Part shown: positions 32,478 to 40,634 of the stretch, piece after piece
Layout: every line of letters starts with the position of its first letter
Numbering within the stretch: position 1 is the stretch's first letter
Assembly: GCF_019422935.1 (NCBI RefSeq)
Contig: NZ_JAHZCJ010000013.1
Location: 1-42,413, forward strand
DNA: 42,413 nt
From: Desulfovibrio sp.
Lineage (GTDB): Bacteria > Desulfobacterota > Desulfovibrionia > Desulfovibrionales > Desulfovibrionaceae
Reading direction: 5' to 3'
The notes under the pieces: generated by a model
What the model saw: only the letters and a program-made list of their open reading frames with translations
Databases searched by the model: none
Told to the model about the DNA's origin: nothing
Translations under genes and position numbers: made by a program

Positions 32478-33131
32478 ATGTATACTTTTGATCTTTTATG
32501 TTTCTGCATTTCCGTGGCTCTCTACACCGCGTATAATCTCTACATCCGTTTCAGGGAATCATCCAATCCCGGCTACACAATCCACGGCATATCACGGACG
32601 GCACGGGTTCAGTGGGTGGCATCCATTCTTGAAAAAAAGAATGGCATTCTTGCCGTGCAAACTCTGCGCAACGCCACTATGGCCTCTACCTTTATGGCCT
32701 CCACAAGCGTTCTGCTGGCCGTGGGGGTGCTCTCCCTTACTGGCAATGGGGAAAATGTCCGGCACACATGGCACTCGCTGAACTTTTTTGGTTCTGTGGA
32801 GCCGGGCATGTTTGCCTTCAAGATTCTTGCCCTTTTGCTGAATTTTTTTCTGGCTTTTTTTTGCTTTACCTCATCGCTCAGGTTGTACACGCATGTGGCC
32901 TTCATGCTGGGCGCGGAATCCGGGCAGCTGGATTCCGACCAGCTTGGCAGCATGGCAGAAAAATACCTGAATATGGGAGCAAACCATTTTTATTTGGGAA
33001 TGCGCGCCTTCTATTTCACTGTGCCGCTGGTTTTCTGGATTTTTGGCGCGCAGTTCATGATTTTTGGCACTGCGTTTCTGATCAGCATCATCTTTATTCT
33101 CGATAAGACGCCACAACACAAAGAGAGTTAG
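32478..33131 (+). CDS. DUF599-family membrane protein
   Basis: A 217-aa inner-membrane protein with about four helices (near 3-20, 73-90, 112-132, 183-207). TLRNATMASTFMASTSVLL is the DUF599 signature, and the RARVQWVASILEKKNGILAVQ-like lead-in also fits. No biochemical role is known for the family. The ATG follows a GGGGG run rather than a standard ribosome site. It is on the same strand as the sigma54 operon but 313 bases downstream, so membership in that operon is uncertain. Confidence 0.8.
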   Translation: MYTFDLLCFCISVALYTAYNLYIRFRESSNPGYTIHGISRTARVQWVASILEKKNGILAVQTLRNATMASTFMASTSVLLAVGVLSLTGNGENVRHTWHSLNFFGSVEPGMFAFKILALLLNFFLAFFCFTSSLRLYTHVAFMLGAESGQLDSDQLGSMAEKYLNMGANHFYLGMRAFYFTVPLVFWIFGAQFMIFGTAFLISIIFILDKTPQHKES

Positions 33132-33568
33132 ATATTATCTTGAAATATCTTTCCATTATATCCATGGTAATCTCGTAAAAAATTCTGCATTTTAGCATAA
33201 GTTAATGCCGCTACATGCGCATTTATTTTAACTTTCTATGAATACAGTCATGCAAATAAAGTATATTTACAAATATAACAGCACATACGAGAAAATTACA
33301 AATTTTTCACAACTCATATATATTCATTATTTCAGCACAGCGTATTCAACTGTTATATATAAACGCTTCATGTAAGCATAATTAATGACACCCTCACCAC
33401 TGTTATCATTCAAATGCATATTTTACATACATTTGAGTTAGGTATGCGATTTTTTTCAATCTTAACGCAAGTCAGATAGAATTGACGGCGTAGTAGGCAA
33501 GAGGTACTTTATTCTTGTCAAAGAATGTTTGTAATCAAATGGAAAAGTCAACCATGGGAGGGAAAGGC
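33132..33568. other. AT-rich intergenic region with promoter for the lipoprotein gene
   Basis: The stretch up to about 33480 is plainly much more AT-rich than the genes around it. It carries many short A/T tracts and the inverted pairs GATATT/AATATC (33132-33155) and CAAATG/CATTTG (33411-33435). No open frame of interest is present. At its end TTGACG (33482-33487), 17 bases, TACTTT (33505-33510) is a fair promoter for the lipoprotein gene. Confidence 0.55.
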
Positions 33569-34177
33569 ATGAAGATTGTGTTTTCTGGATTGGTTCTAGG
33601 ACTTATGACCATATGTTTGGTGGCTTGCAGCAAAAACGCCCCTCAACCTTCTGCCCAGCCAAATGAAACGCTGGTGATGAGTTCTGAGGTTGAGAGCACG
33701 GTGGCAAAGGTTGAAGCTATTGATCTCAAAGCGCGCAAGTTAACCTTGAGCAGCCTTCAGGGTGATTTGTTTATTATTCATGTGAGCAAGGAAGCCGTTA
33801 ATCTGCGGCGCGTAAAGAAAGGAGATATGGTCGATATTTCCTACGGGCGTGAACTGACAGTGTGGTTGGCGGAGCCTGGTTCTGTGGCTGACGAACAGGC
33901 TACGGCTGTTGTCAGGGCCAAACCCGGATCCCAGCCGCAGGGCATGGGAGTAAGGGAATCGAACTTTACCGCCAAGATACTTGCCATGGATAAAGTCAAC
34001 GAGCTGGCCAAGCTTGAACTTGCCAACGGTTCTGTGGTGGTGGTCAAGGTGCAAAATCCAGAGAACCTCAAAAAGCTTAAGGTCGGGGATACGCTGGGCA
34101 TAAGCTACCTTGAGGTTGTTGATATCGCCGTACGGAAGGGCTCCAAGCAGAGCTCCAAGCAGGGGTCCAAGCGTTGA
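33569..34177 (+). CDS. Lipoprotein of unknown function
   Basis: A 202-aa predicted lipoprotein. Its signal sequence ends in lipobox LVAC with acylated Cys20; the ATG at 33569 is chosen because GGGAGGGAAAGG precedes it, whereas a start 18 codons earlier spoils the signal. The mature protein seems to contain two similar small beta domains (about 40-110 and 115-190), each with a KVxxID or KILAMD start, a Lys/Val-rich middle and a KxGDxxxISY end, suggestive of internal duplication. The tail is a Ser-Lys-Gln-Gly repeat. I do not recognise a family. It is 47 bases before the Ysc84-like gene and probably co-transcribed. Confidence 0.75.
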   Translation: MKIVFSGLVLGLMTICLVACSKNAPQPSAQPNETLVMSSEVESTVAKVEAIDLKARKLTLSSLQGDLFIIHVSKEAVNLRRVKKGDMVDISYGRELTVWLAEPGSVADEQATAVVRAKPGSQPQGMGVRESNFTAKILAMDKVNELAKLELANGSVVVVKVQNPENLKKLKVGDTLGISYLEVVDIAVRKGSKQSSKQGSKR

Positions 34178-34224
34178 TTCAATAGGCTTGGTGTATTCGG
34201 CCATATTAATGAGGGGAATGGTCA

Positions 34225-34791
34225 ATGAACGGGAAAATCCTTCGGCGTTTGATGATCTTTTTATCCCTGCTTGCACTTGTGGTCGTTGCTCTTCCCGCGC
34301 CCTCCATGGCAGACAGCGCGGCATCCATCAATTATGATGTTACTGCTGCGTTAAACCAGTTATACGCTTCAAGCCCTGCGGCAAAAAAAATGGGAAGCAT
34401 GGCCAAGGGAATCCTTGTCTTTCCCAATATAGTCAAGGGCGGCTTTATCATTGGCGGTCAATTCGGCGAAGGCGCCCTGCGGGTGGGTGGCAAAACCAAG
34501 GGCTTCTATCGTAGCGTTGCAGCATCCTACGGGTTGCAGGCCGGGATACAGAAGTTTGGCTATGCCCTGTTTTTTCTTTCGGACGATGACCTGAAGTATC
34601 TGAAAAGCAGTGGCGGATGGGAGATAGGTGTCGGGCCTACCGTGGTTGTTGTGGATGAGGGAATGGCCAGATCGTTTACCACAACCACAGCCCGCTCTGG
34701 AGTGTATGCCTTTTTCTTCAACCAGAAGGGGCTGATGGCTGGCTTGGGTATTCAGGGCAGCAAAATAACTGAAATACATCCGGGCAAGTAG
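34225..34791 (+). CDS. Ysc84-like lipid-binding protein, exported
   Basis: A 188-aa protein with a signal peptide (about 1-29, LPAPSMA) and one Ysc84/SH3YL1 N-terminal (SYLF) domain. Characteristic runs are AKGILVFPNIVKGGFIIGGQFGEGALR, SVAASYGLQAG and GVGPTVVVVDEG, ending FFNQKGLMAGLGIQGSKI. In eukaryotes this domain binds phosphoinositides; in bacteria its role is unclear, probably at the envelope. It is followed by a strong terminator, so it closes a two-gene unit with the lipoprotein. Confidence 0.88.
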   Translation: MNGKILRRLMIFLSLLALVVVALPAPSMADSAASINYDVTAALNQLYASSPAAKKMGSMAKGILVFPNIVKGGFIIGGQFGEGALRVGGKTKGFYRSVAASYGLQAGIQKFGYALFFLSDDDLKYLKSSGGWEIGVGPTVVVVDEGMARSFTTTTARSGVYAFFFNQKGLMAGLGIQGSKITEIHPGK

Positions 34792-34835
34792 CCTCTGTTT
34801 TTTACATACTCGGAATTTGACCTTTTGAAATGCAT

Positions 34836-34873
34836 AAACGGCGGCTTACGATTCAAGTAGGCCGCCGTTTTTT
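34836..34873 (+). terminator. Rho-independent terminator after the Ysc84-like gene
   Basis: AAACGGCGGC (34836-34845) pairs perfectly with GCCGCCGTTT (34861-34870) around a 15-base loop, followed by TTTTTT. Confidence 0.92.
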
Positions 34874-34874
34874 G

Positions 34875-35266
34875 TGCGCATGCGGTAGAAGATAGTGACC
34901 ATTGGTGGGGACACTCATTATTGTGCTCAAGCCTACAAGTGCAATCGCCCCCTGAACCACCTGCCGATCTGCCCCTCTCCCCTTTCTTCTGAAAATCGTA
35001 CGATCTTTACCGCTAACATCCCTGACCTCTTGATTGTTTTTTAGCATGATATTACATAGATTGATAATAAGTCACCCAACATACATGGCGGGATCGCTCA
35101 AATGGGCCTTCCTGCCGGGTGCGATTGCAGACAGCTTGCAGGCTGGCACGGCACACCCTGATGCCGTTGCCTTATGAGGTCTTTGACACGAATCCGAGCA
35201 AACGGCTCATAGTCAGACCATACACACTGAGCCGTAGAAGGTGGACTTGCAAGCGATACTCTGCAT
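34875..35266. other. Intergenic region before the EIIC-EAL gene
   Basis: There is no credible gene; a 64-codon minus frame overlaps the terminator and is rejected. TTGACA near 35184 with CTCATA 17 bases on is a weak promoter. An 8-bp perfect inverted repeat ACGGCTCA/TGAGCCGT (35202-35209 and 35228-35235) lies 30 bases before the ATG. No c-di-GMP riboswitch pattern is visible. Confidence 0.45.
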
Positions 35267-37438
35267 ATGAACAGCAAACAGCTAGCCCAATCCCTCTTGT
35301 GCCTGCTTGATAATCTGAGCGGGAGGCCATTTTTTCTTGCCATACGGCGAGGGCTGTTTATTGTTTTGCCGCTCATAATGATCGGCTCATTCACCCTGCT
35401 GCTGCGTAATTTGCCCTTTGAATCCGCACAAAATGCCGTTGACGCACTGCTTGGCCCCGTGGGAATGCGCGCGTGCGACACCCTTGTGGCAGGCACATTC
35501 GGCATATCCGCCCTGGCACTGGCCTGCGCACTGGGCGGAGCCAGCGCCATGCGGGCCAACCTGACCAATCCCTCTGCCCCGGCAGTCAGCCCCATGCTGA
35601 GTTCGCTGGTGGTTCTCTCCTGCTTTTTTGTCATTGTCGCACCGGAAGAAACAAGTTCCTGGACCATCAGTTTTTCCATGGACAGAGGCCTTCTGCTTGC
35701 CATGTGCGTGGCTATGGCGGGCAGCGCCGTATTTGTGCGCTTGGCGCGGTACCGGATGTTTCATCTGTCGGAAGAAATGGCCGGGCATGATCCGGTTGTG
35801 CGCGATGTGGTCACGGTTATGCCTGCGGCCATGCTAACAATCCTGATTTTCGGGTTTATCCGCTTTCTACTGACACTATGGGGAGCAACAGACCTGCATG
35901 CAGCAACAAGCAGGCTGCTTACCCTGCCCTTTCAGCATAGCGGCAATGGCCTCGGCTTTGGCCTGCTCTACAGCTTCACCTCGCAAGTGCTCTGGTTTTT
36001 CGGCGCTCATGGCCCCAACGTGCTCAATTCGGTGGATGTGAACATCCTCACCCCTGCAGGCCTCGTTAATGCCAAAGCCGTAATGTATGGCAACGAGCCG
36101 CCTTTTGTGTTCACAAAAATATTTTTCGATACATTTACGCGCATGGGCGGCTCAGGCTCTACCCTGGCCCTCTGCTTTGCCGTTCTGGTACGCTGCCGCG
36201 ACTGGGGCATGAAAAAACTCTGCCTGCTGGCGCTGGTTCCGGCCTTGTGCAACGTTAATGAGCCGCTTATTTTTGGCATTCCCCTGATGCTCAACCCCGC
36301 CTTTGCCATTCCCTTTCTTCTGGTGCCAACGGTACAAACCGTAATGGCCTACCTTGCAACAATCATTGGCTTTGTGCCGCATACCACAGTGGGTGTGGCC
36401 TGGACCACCCCCCCGCTCATCAGCGGCTATGTTGCGACTGGCAGCATCAACGGCTCCATTTTGCAGATGATAAACCTTGGGCTGGGCTTCTTCATATATC
36501 TGCCCTTTGTGGCTCTCTCTGACGCCGTGCGCGAGAAGCACGGCAAGCAGGTTATGCACAACCTGTTGCAAATTGCCAGCCGCTGTGATTTGGGCTCTCC
36601 CGACAATCGCAAGTGCCTGAACATTCCCGGCGAAGTGGGCCGCCTTGCCCACACGCTTGCCACAGACCTTGAACGGTCGCTAAACGCCAATGACGGCCAG
36701 CTTTATCTTGTATTTCAGCCGCAGTGCGACTACACGGCAAAGCGCGTGGCAGGCGTGGAAGCCCTGCTGCGGTGGGATCACCCCATATATGGCCCTGTGG
36801 CGCCGCCCATTATTGTTGCGCTTGCCGAAGACACAAACCTCATTGACCGGCTCGGCAAGTTCGTTCTGCTTGAAGCATGCAAACAGCGCGCTGCATGGCA
36901 TGCCACGGTTCCCCATGACCTTGTGATCGCCGTGAATATCACTCCCAGTCAGTTGCGCAATGCCAACTTTGCCCAGATGGTGCTTGGTACGCTGCACGGC
37001 CTGGGCCTTACACCCACCCAGCTGGAGCTGGAGATTACGGAATCTTCCATTCTGGAGCCGGACGCCCGAACCCTCGATCTGCTTACCCGTTTGCGTGTGC
37101 TTGGAGTACGCCTTGCCATTGATGATTTCGGCATGGGGCACACCTCGCTGCGCTACATCCGCGCCTTCCCAGTAACAACGGTCAAGGTTGACCGATCCCT
37201 CACGGAAAGCCTCAACAGCAACGTGCAGGAACAGATCGTGCGCAGCATTCTGGATTTGAGCCGCAGCCTGCGCATATCCACCGTGGTGGAAGGAGTGGAA
37301 GACGAGCAGCAGTTGCGCGTTTTTACGGGCATCGGCTACCATACGTTTCAGGGATATTATTTCAGCCGCCCGCTTTCTGGTGCGGACTGCCTGGACTTTG
37401 TGCTGCGCTACAACGGGCAAAAGGATCAGGAAACCTAA
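35267..37438 (+). CDS. PTS EIIC membrane domain fused to EAL c-di-GMP phosphodiesterase
   Basis: A 723-aa protein. Residues 1 to about 430 are a cellobiose-type EIIC with eight to ten helices and the sugar-site signature NVNEPLIFGIPLMLNP. Residues about 470-715 are an EAL domain with its metal and catalytic residues present: E498 (VEALLRW), the NITPSQL Asn, the ELEITES Glu, D619-D620 (AIDDFG), Lys in VKVDRS and E675 (VVEGVE). It should hydrolyse c-di-GMP to pGpG. No EIIA or EIIB domain or His/Cys phosphorylation site is visible, so the EIIC part may sense sugar rather than move it by the PTS (inference). The ATG lacks a strong ribosome site. No partner gene is adjacent. Confidence 0.9.
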   Translation: MNSKQLAQSLLCLLDNLSGRPFFLAIRRGLFIVLPLIMIGSFTLLLRNLPFESAQNAVDALLGPVGMRACDTLVAGTFGISALALACALGGASAMRANLTNPSAPAVSPMLSSLVVLSCFFVIVAPEETSSWTISFSMDRGLLLAMCVAMAGSAVFVRLARYRMFHLSEEMAGHDPVVRDVVTVMPAAMLTILIFGFIRFLLTLWGATDLHAATSRLLTLPFQHSGNGLGFGLLYSFTSQVLWFFGAHGPNVLNSVDVNILTPAGLVNAKAVMYGNEPPFVFTKIFFDTFTRMGGSGSTLALCFAVLVRCRDWGMKKLCLLALVPALCNVNEPLIFGIPLMLNPAFAIPFLLVPTVQTVMAYLATIIGFVPHTTVGVAWTTPPLISGYVATGSINGSILQMINLGLGFFIYLPFVALSDAVREKHGKQVMHNLLQIASRCDLGSPDNRKCLNIPGEVGRLAHTLATDLERSLNANDGQLYLVFQPQCDYTAKRVAGVEALLRWDHPIYGPVAPPIIVALAEDTNLIDRLGKFVLLEACKQRAAWHATVPHDLVIAVNITPSQLRNANFAQMVLGTLHGLGLTPTQLELEITESSILEPDARTLDLLTRLRVLGVRLAIDDFGMGHTSLRYIRAFPVTTVKVDRSLTESLNSNVQEQIVRSILDLSRSLRISTVVEGVEDEQQLRVFTGIGYHTFQGYYFSRPLSGADCLDFVLRYNGQKDQET

Positions 37439-37485
37439 GGAAGCAGGCCAGCAATTTTTTTCGCTCTTCGCCCCAAGCACGCAAA

Positions 37486-37508
37486 AGGCCCCGGCATAAC
37501 CGGGGCCT
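37486..37508. terminator. Bidirectional terminator between EIIC-EAL and cooC
   Basis: AGGCCCCGG and CCGGGGCCT make a perfect 9-bp stem with a five-base loop. Minus-strand readout continues CTTTTGC; the plus strand continues AAACTTTATCTT. It separates convergent genes. Confidence 0.75.
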
Positions 37509-37603
37509 AAACTTTATCTTATAGCCTGAACTCTCACCAATCCGCCGCATATCTACCCGCGCGCGGACAATGTCTCTTGGCGGGCAAGTCTACATCCTTC
37601 GCT

Positions 37604-38407
37604 TCAGATGGATTCGCCTTCAATTTTTTGCAGCAAACTGGCGCAAAAATTGTCCAGCATCTTTTCTGTTTCATCGCCCAGCCCCAAAACAGAACCAGAG
37701 CGCAACTGGCGCGCCCGTAACGCCTCAAGATCAGGCATGCTGACGCGCTGTTGCGGCAGATCGGCAATAGCTGGCAGATCTGCGGCATGGTCAGGTGTGG
37801 CCTTGTTCAGCACCAGCACCTGACGGTGCAGCCCGAGATCGCCAGCCATACGGGCAACCTCCGCCGCTGTTTCCAGCGAGCGCATACTCGGCTCGGAAAC
37901 CACCAGCAGGGCATCCACATGGGCCACGGTTCCTCGGCCCAGGTGCTCCACACCAGCCTCCATGTCCACCAGCACCCATTCACGCCTGTCGAGCACCAGG
38001 TGCGCCAGCAGGGCCTTGAGCAGGGCGTTGCTTTCACAAGCGCAGCCGCCCCCGGCGCTGGTCAAGGGCCCCATGACCAGCAGGCGTTTGTCTCCAGCGG
38101 TTTCCCCCCCCTCCCCTACAACCGGCAAGGGGGCTGACAGAACCTCGGGCAGATCGCTGACATGCGGATCAAGATCCATCATGCCGCCCTTGCCAGCGGG
38201 GCGAATACGCTCTTCAATCAGTGCGGCGCGCTGGGTGAGGGCCTCCGGCAGATCAGCCCGCGCGAGGCCAGAGGCCTGCCCGAGCGAAAGCGCCGTGTCG
38301 GCATCCACAAGCCAAACTTTTTCTCCGCGCCGCGCCAGATAATCACCAAGCCAGGCGGTGATGGAGGTTTTGCCCACGCCGCCCTTGCCAGAAACGGCAA
38401 TCTTCAT
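37604..38407 (-). CDS. cooC: CO dehydrogenase nickel-insertion ATPase CooC
   Basis: A 267-aa MinD/SIMIBI-class dimeric ATPase that helps insert nickel into the CooS C-cluster. The deviant Walker A is GKGGVGKT (7-14, with Lys8 and Lys13), followed by LVDADTALSLGQ and VLVDMEAGVEHLGRG. The metal-binding C-x-C of CooC is Cys122/Cys124 (GGCACESN). GGGGA precedes the ATG at 38407; a longer in-frame start at 38575 would overlap the end of cooS and is rejected. It starts 88 bases after cooS on the same strand. Confidence 0.93.
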   Translation of the reverse strand: MKIAVSGKGGVGKTSITAWLGDYLARRGEKVWLVDADTALSLGQASGLARADLPEALTQRAALIEERIRPAGKGGMMDLDPHVSDLPEVLSAPLPVVGEGGETAGDKRLLVMGPLTSAGGGCACESNALLKALLAHLVLDRREWVLVDMEAGVEHLGRGTVAHVDALLVVSEPSMRSLETAAEVARMAGDLGLHRQVLVLNKATPDHAADLPAIADLPQQRVSMPDLEALRARQLRSGSVLGLGDETEKMLDNFCASLLQKIEGESI

Positions 38408-38495
38408 GCAATCCCCCTGTGGTTTATGTACGTATCCTCGCGCCTTGCGCAGAGCGGGCAGGCTCTGCCCACCCGCCCTGCAAAAACACACTGGC

Positions 38496-40391
38496 CTAAG
38501 GTTGCAGGCCAAGGCCCTGCCGCTTCTGCCGGATGCGCACATCCAGCAGATCAGCCGCCTTTTCGGGATCGTCATTCACCACAAAGGATGCGCCCACAAT
38601 CTGTTCCAGACCGTTCAGGGCGATATCCGTCACCTTTTCTGAGCCGAGGATGTTAGGCGGCAGACCCAGATGCGTGTAAATGCCACTGGCAACGGCATAC
38701 AGGCCGATGGCCGCCGCTTTTTCAGAATACCATTCCGGTGAGGACGCACCCACTGGCAGATCGGAAATATCCACGCCCAGAGCATTGGCGATCAGCGCGC
38801 ACAGCTGCAAAATACGGGCGTTATCCACGCAGCTGCCGAGGTGCAGCACGGGCGGGATGCCCAGCGCGCCGCACAGGCTTTGCAACCCCGGCCCGGCCAT
38901 GGAAGCGCCCTCGGGCACCAGCAGCCCGGCCTTGCCCGCCGCAGTGGTTACGCAGCCTGTGGCCAGAACCATAATATCTTTTTTGATAAGCGCCTTCATG
39001 AGGCCCACGTTGGCCGAGTCGTGCTTGATCTTGGGGTTGTTGCAACCAACAACGCCCACAAACCCGCGCACAGTGCCAGCCTTAACGGCATCCAACAAGG
39101 GATCAAGCGTGCCACCCAGAGCCTCAAGAATAGCCTCGTTGGAAAAACCGGTCATGATGCTGACAGGTTCGCCGGGGATCTCCACACGCTTGGGGTCGCG
39201 CTCCAGGAATGCGTCCACCGCCATGCGCACGATCTTGCGGGCTTCTTCCCGCGCGTTTTCGGGATGGAAGTTAAAATGGATGGCCCCGGTAAAGCGGGCC
39301 TTGGCGGCTGTGTCAATGAAGCGGGTGTGGTAGCAGCCAGCCACCTGCACCAAGCTCGGCATGATGCACTGGTAGTCCACCACCACAACTTCCACAGCGC
39401 CAGTCACGATCGCAAGCTCCGTCATCAGGTGGTTGCCCGCCATAGGGATACCCTGCCGCATGAGCAGCTCATTACCGGTACAGCACAACCCGGCAACAGT
39501 GATGCCTGTTGCTCCGTTCTTTTTGGCAAGCTCAATCATTTCAGGGTCGCGAGCTGCGTCCAGAATCATCTCGGACACCACAGGATTGTGGCCGTGCACC
39601 AAAATATTGACTGTGTCCTTTTTGATTACGCCAAGGTTGGCGGTGGACATCTTGGGCTTTGGAGTACCGAAAAGCACGTCGCACAATTCCGTAGCGATCA
39701 TGGAGCCTGCCCAGCCATCGGCCAGTGCGCAACGCGCCGCATGCAGCATAGTATTGGGTGCATCATTATCGCAGCCCATGTGGGTGCGGTGCATCATTTC
39801 GGCAATTTCGCGGTCAACGCCGCGCGGAGTTATGTCGAGCTTTTCCCACAACTCGCGGCGCTTGGCCGGAACGCGGGAGACAAAGTTGACCGCCTTGCGC
39901 CTGCTGCCAAAATCGCTGTAACAGGCGTCCACCACATCGGCGGCCACATCAAGAGCCTCACGCCCTTCTGTCGCAACGCCGAGTTCAGCGGCAATGCGGC
40001 GCAATTTTGCCTCGTCCCGAATCTGGTAGCCGGGGGCACGGCCTTCCACCACTGCCTCCAGAGCCTCAATCACATCACGTCCGTGATCCGAATGCCCGGC
40101 AGAGCCGCCAGCGATAAAACGGCCAAAGTTGCGGGCCACAATTACATCGGCGTCTGCACCGCACACGCCACGAGAAAGTTTCCCGCCGGGTTCGGCCTTG
40201 GCACTGATGCGGCACGGCCCCATGACGCAGTTGCGGCAGGTGGTGCCAAGCTCGCAAAAACGGCAATGCGGCGTTTGCTGATCCAGCCTGTCCCAGGCAG
40301 TTTCTACACCATCTACTCTGGCCTTTGCCAGCATGCGTTTGGCATCATCCCATATGGACATGTCATTGATGTCGCGCTTCTTGCTTTCCAT
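38496..40391 (-). CDS. cooS: Ni-Fe carbon monoxide dehydrogenase catalytic subunit
   Basis: A 631-aa homodimeric monofunctional CODH that oxidises CO to CO2. D-cluster ligands are Cys43 and Cys46 (C-x2-C), the spacing that holds a [2Fe-2S] D-cluster in D. vulgaris CODH, unlike the C-x7-C [4Fe-4S] form in Rhodospirillum. B-cluster Cys are 52, 55, 60 and 77. The Ni-containing C-cluster has His266, Cys303 and/or Cys304, Cys342, Cys450, Cys480 and Cys521. The length is normal, and start and ribosome site (GGGGCAG) are reasonable. cooC follows and cooA precedes; no cooF or CO-induced hydrogenase genes are in the window, so electrons must go to another ferredoxin. Confidence 0.97.
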   Translation of the reverse strand: MESKKRDINDMSIWDDAKRMLAKARVDGVETAWDRLDQQTPHCRFCELGTTCRNCVMGPCRISAKAEPGGKLSRGVCGADADVIVARNFGRFIAGGSAGHSDHGRDVIEALEAVVEGRAPGYQIRDEAKLRRIAAELGVATEGREALDVAADVVDACYSDFGSRRKAVNFVSRVPAKRRELWEKLDITPRGVDREIAEMMHRTHMGCDNDAPNTMLHAARCALADGWAGSMIATELCDVLFGTPKPKMSTANLGVIKKDTVNILVHGHNPVVSEMILDAARDPEMIELAKKNGATGITVAGLCCTGNELLMRQGIPMAGNHLMTELAIVTGAVEVVVVDYQCIMPSLVQVAGCYHTRFIDTAAKARFTGAIHFNFHPENAREEARKIVRMAVDAFLERDPKRVEIPGEPVSIMTGFSNEAILEALGGTLDPLLDAVKAGTVRGFVGVVGCNNPKIKHDSANVGLMKALIKKDIMVLATGCVTTAAGKAGLLVPEGASMAGPGLQSLCGALGIPPVLHLGSCVDNARILQLCALIANALGVDISDLPVGASSPEWYSEKAAAIGLYAVASGIYTHLGLPPNILGSEKVTDIALNGLEQIVGASFVVNDDPEKAADLLDVRIRQKRQGLGLQP

Positions 40392-40447
40392 AACTGCCCC
40401 ACAAAACTTGAGGTTACACGGCGCGCCAAGTCTGCGCCGCTATCTTT

Positions 40448-40496
40448 GACATACTGGTATCACAGTCAGGCAAGAGCGTCTGTCAGGTGTGCGACA
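40448..40496 (-). promoter_or_regulatory. CooA-dependent promoter of cooS
   Basis: TGTCAGGTGTGCGACA at 40481-40496 is an exact TGTCA-N6-CGACA, the consensus known from Rhodospirillum CooA. On the minus strand a -10-like CAGTAT (40456-40451) would give a start near 40445, putting the site at about -43, as in class II activation. It lies about 90 bases before the cooS ATG. Confidence 0.8.
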
Positions 40497-40634
40497 AAGG
40501 AATGGTGATGATTTTTATAACAAAATAATCAACTGAAATGACAGTATTATTTTGAAATATCCTGTAAAAATTAATAGTAAAAAAGTCTGAAATTAAGAAA
40601 TTAAAAGGACTGAGCAGAAGAATATCCTGGCGGA

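Noticed and set aside
34853..35047. 64-codon minus-strand frame
   Set aside because: It begins in a gap, ends inside the terminator of the Ysc84-like gene and has no recognised pattern.
34875..35266. c-di-GMP riboswitch before the EAL gene
   Set aside because: I looked for the GEMM pattern and found no matching conserved core or paired stems.
38841..40508. 555-codon plus-strand open frame over cooS
   Set aside because: cooS has all cluster ligands on the opposite strand; this frame also crosses the CooA box.
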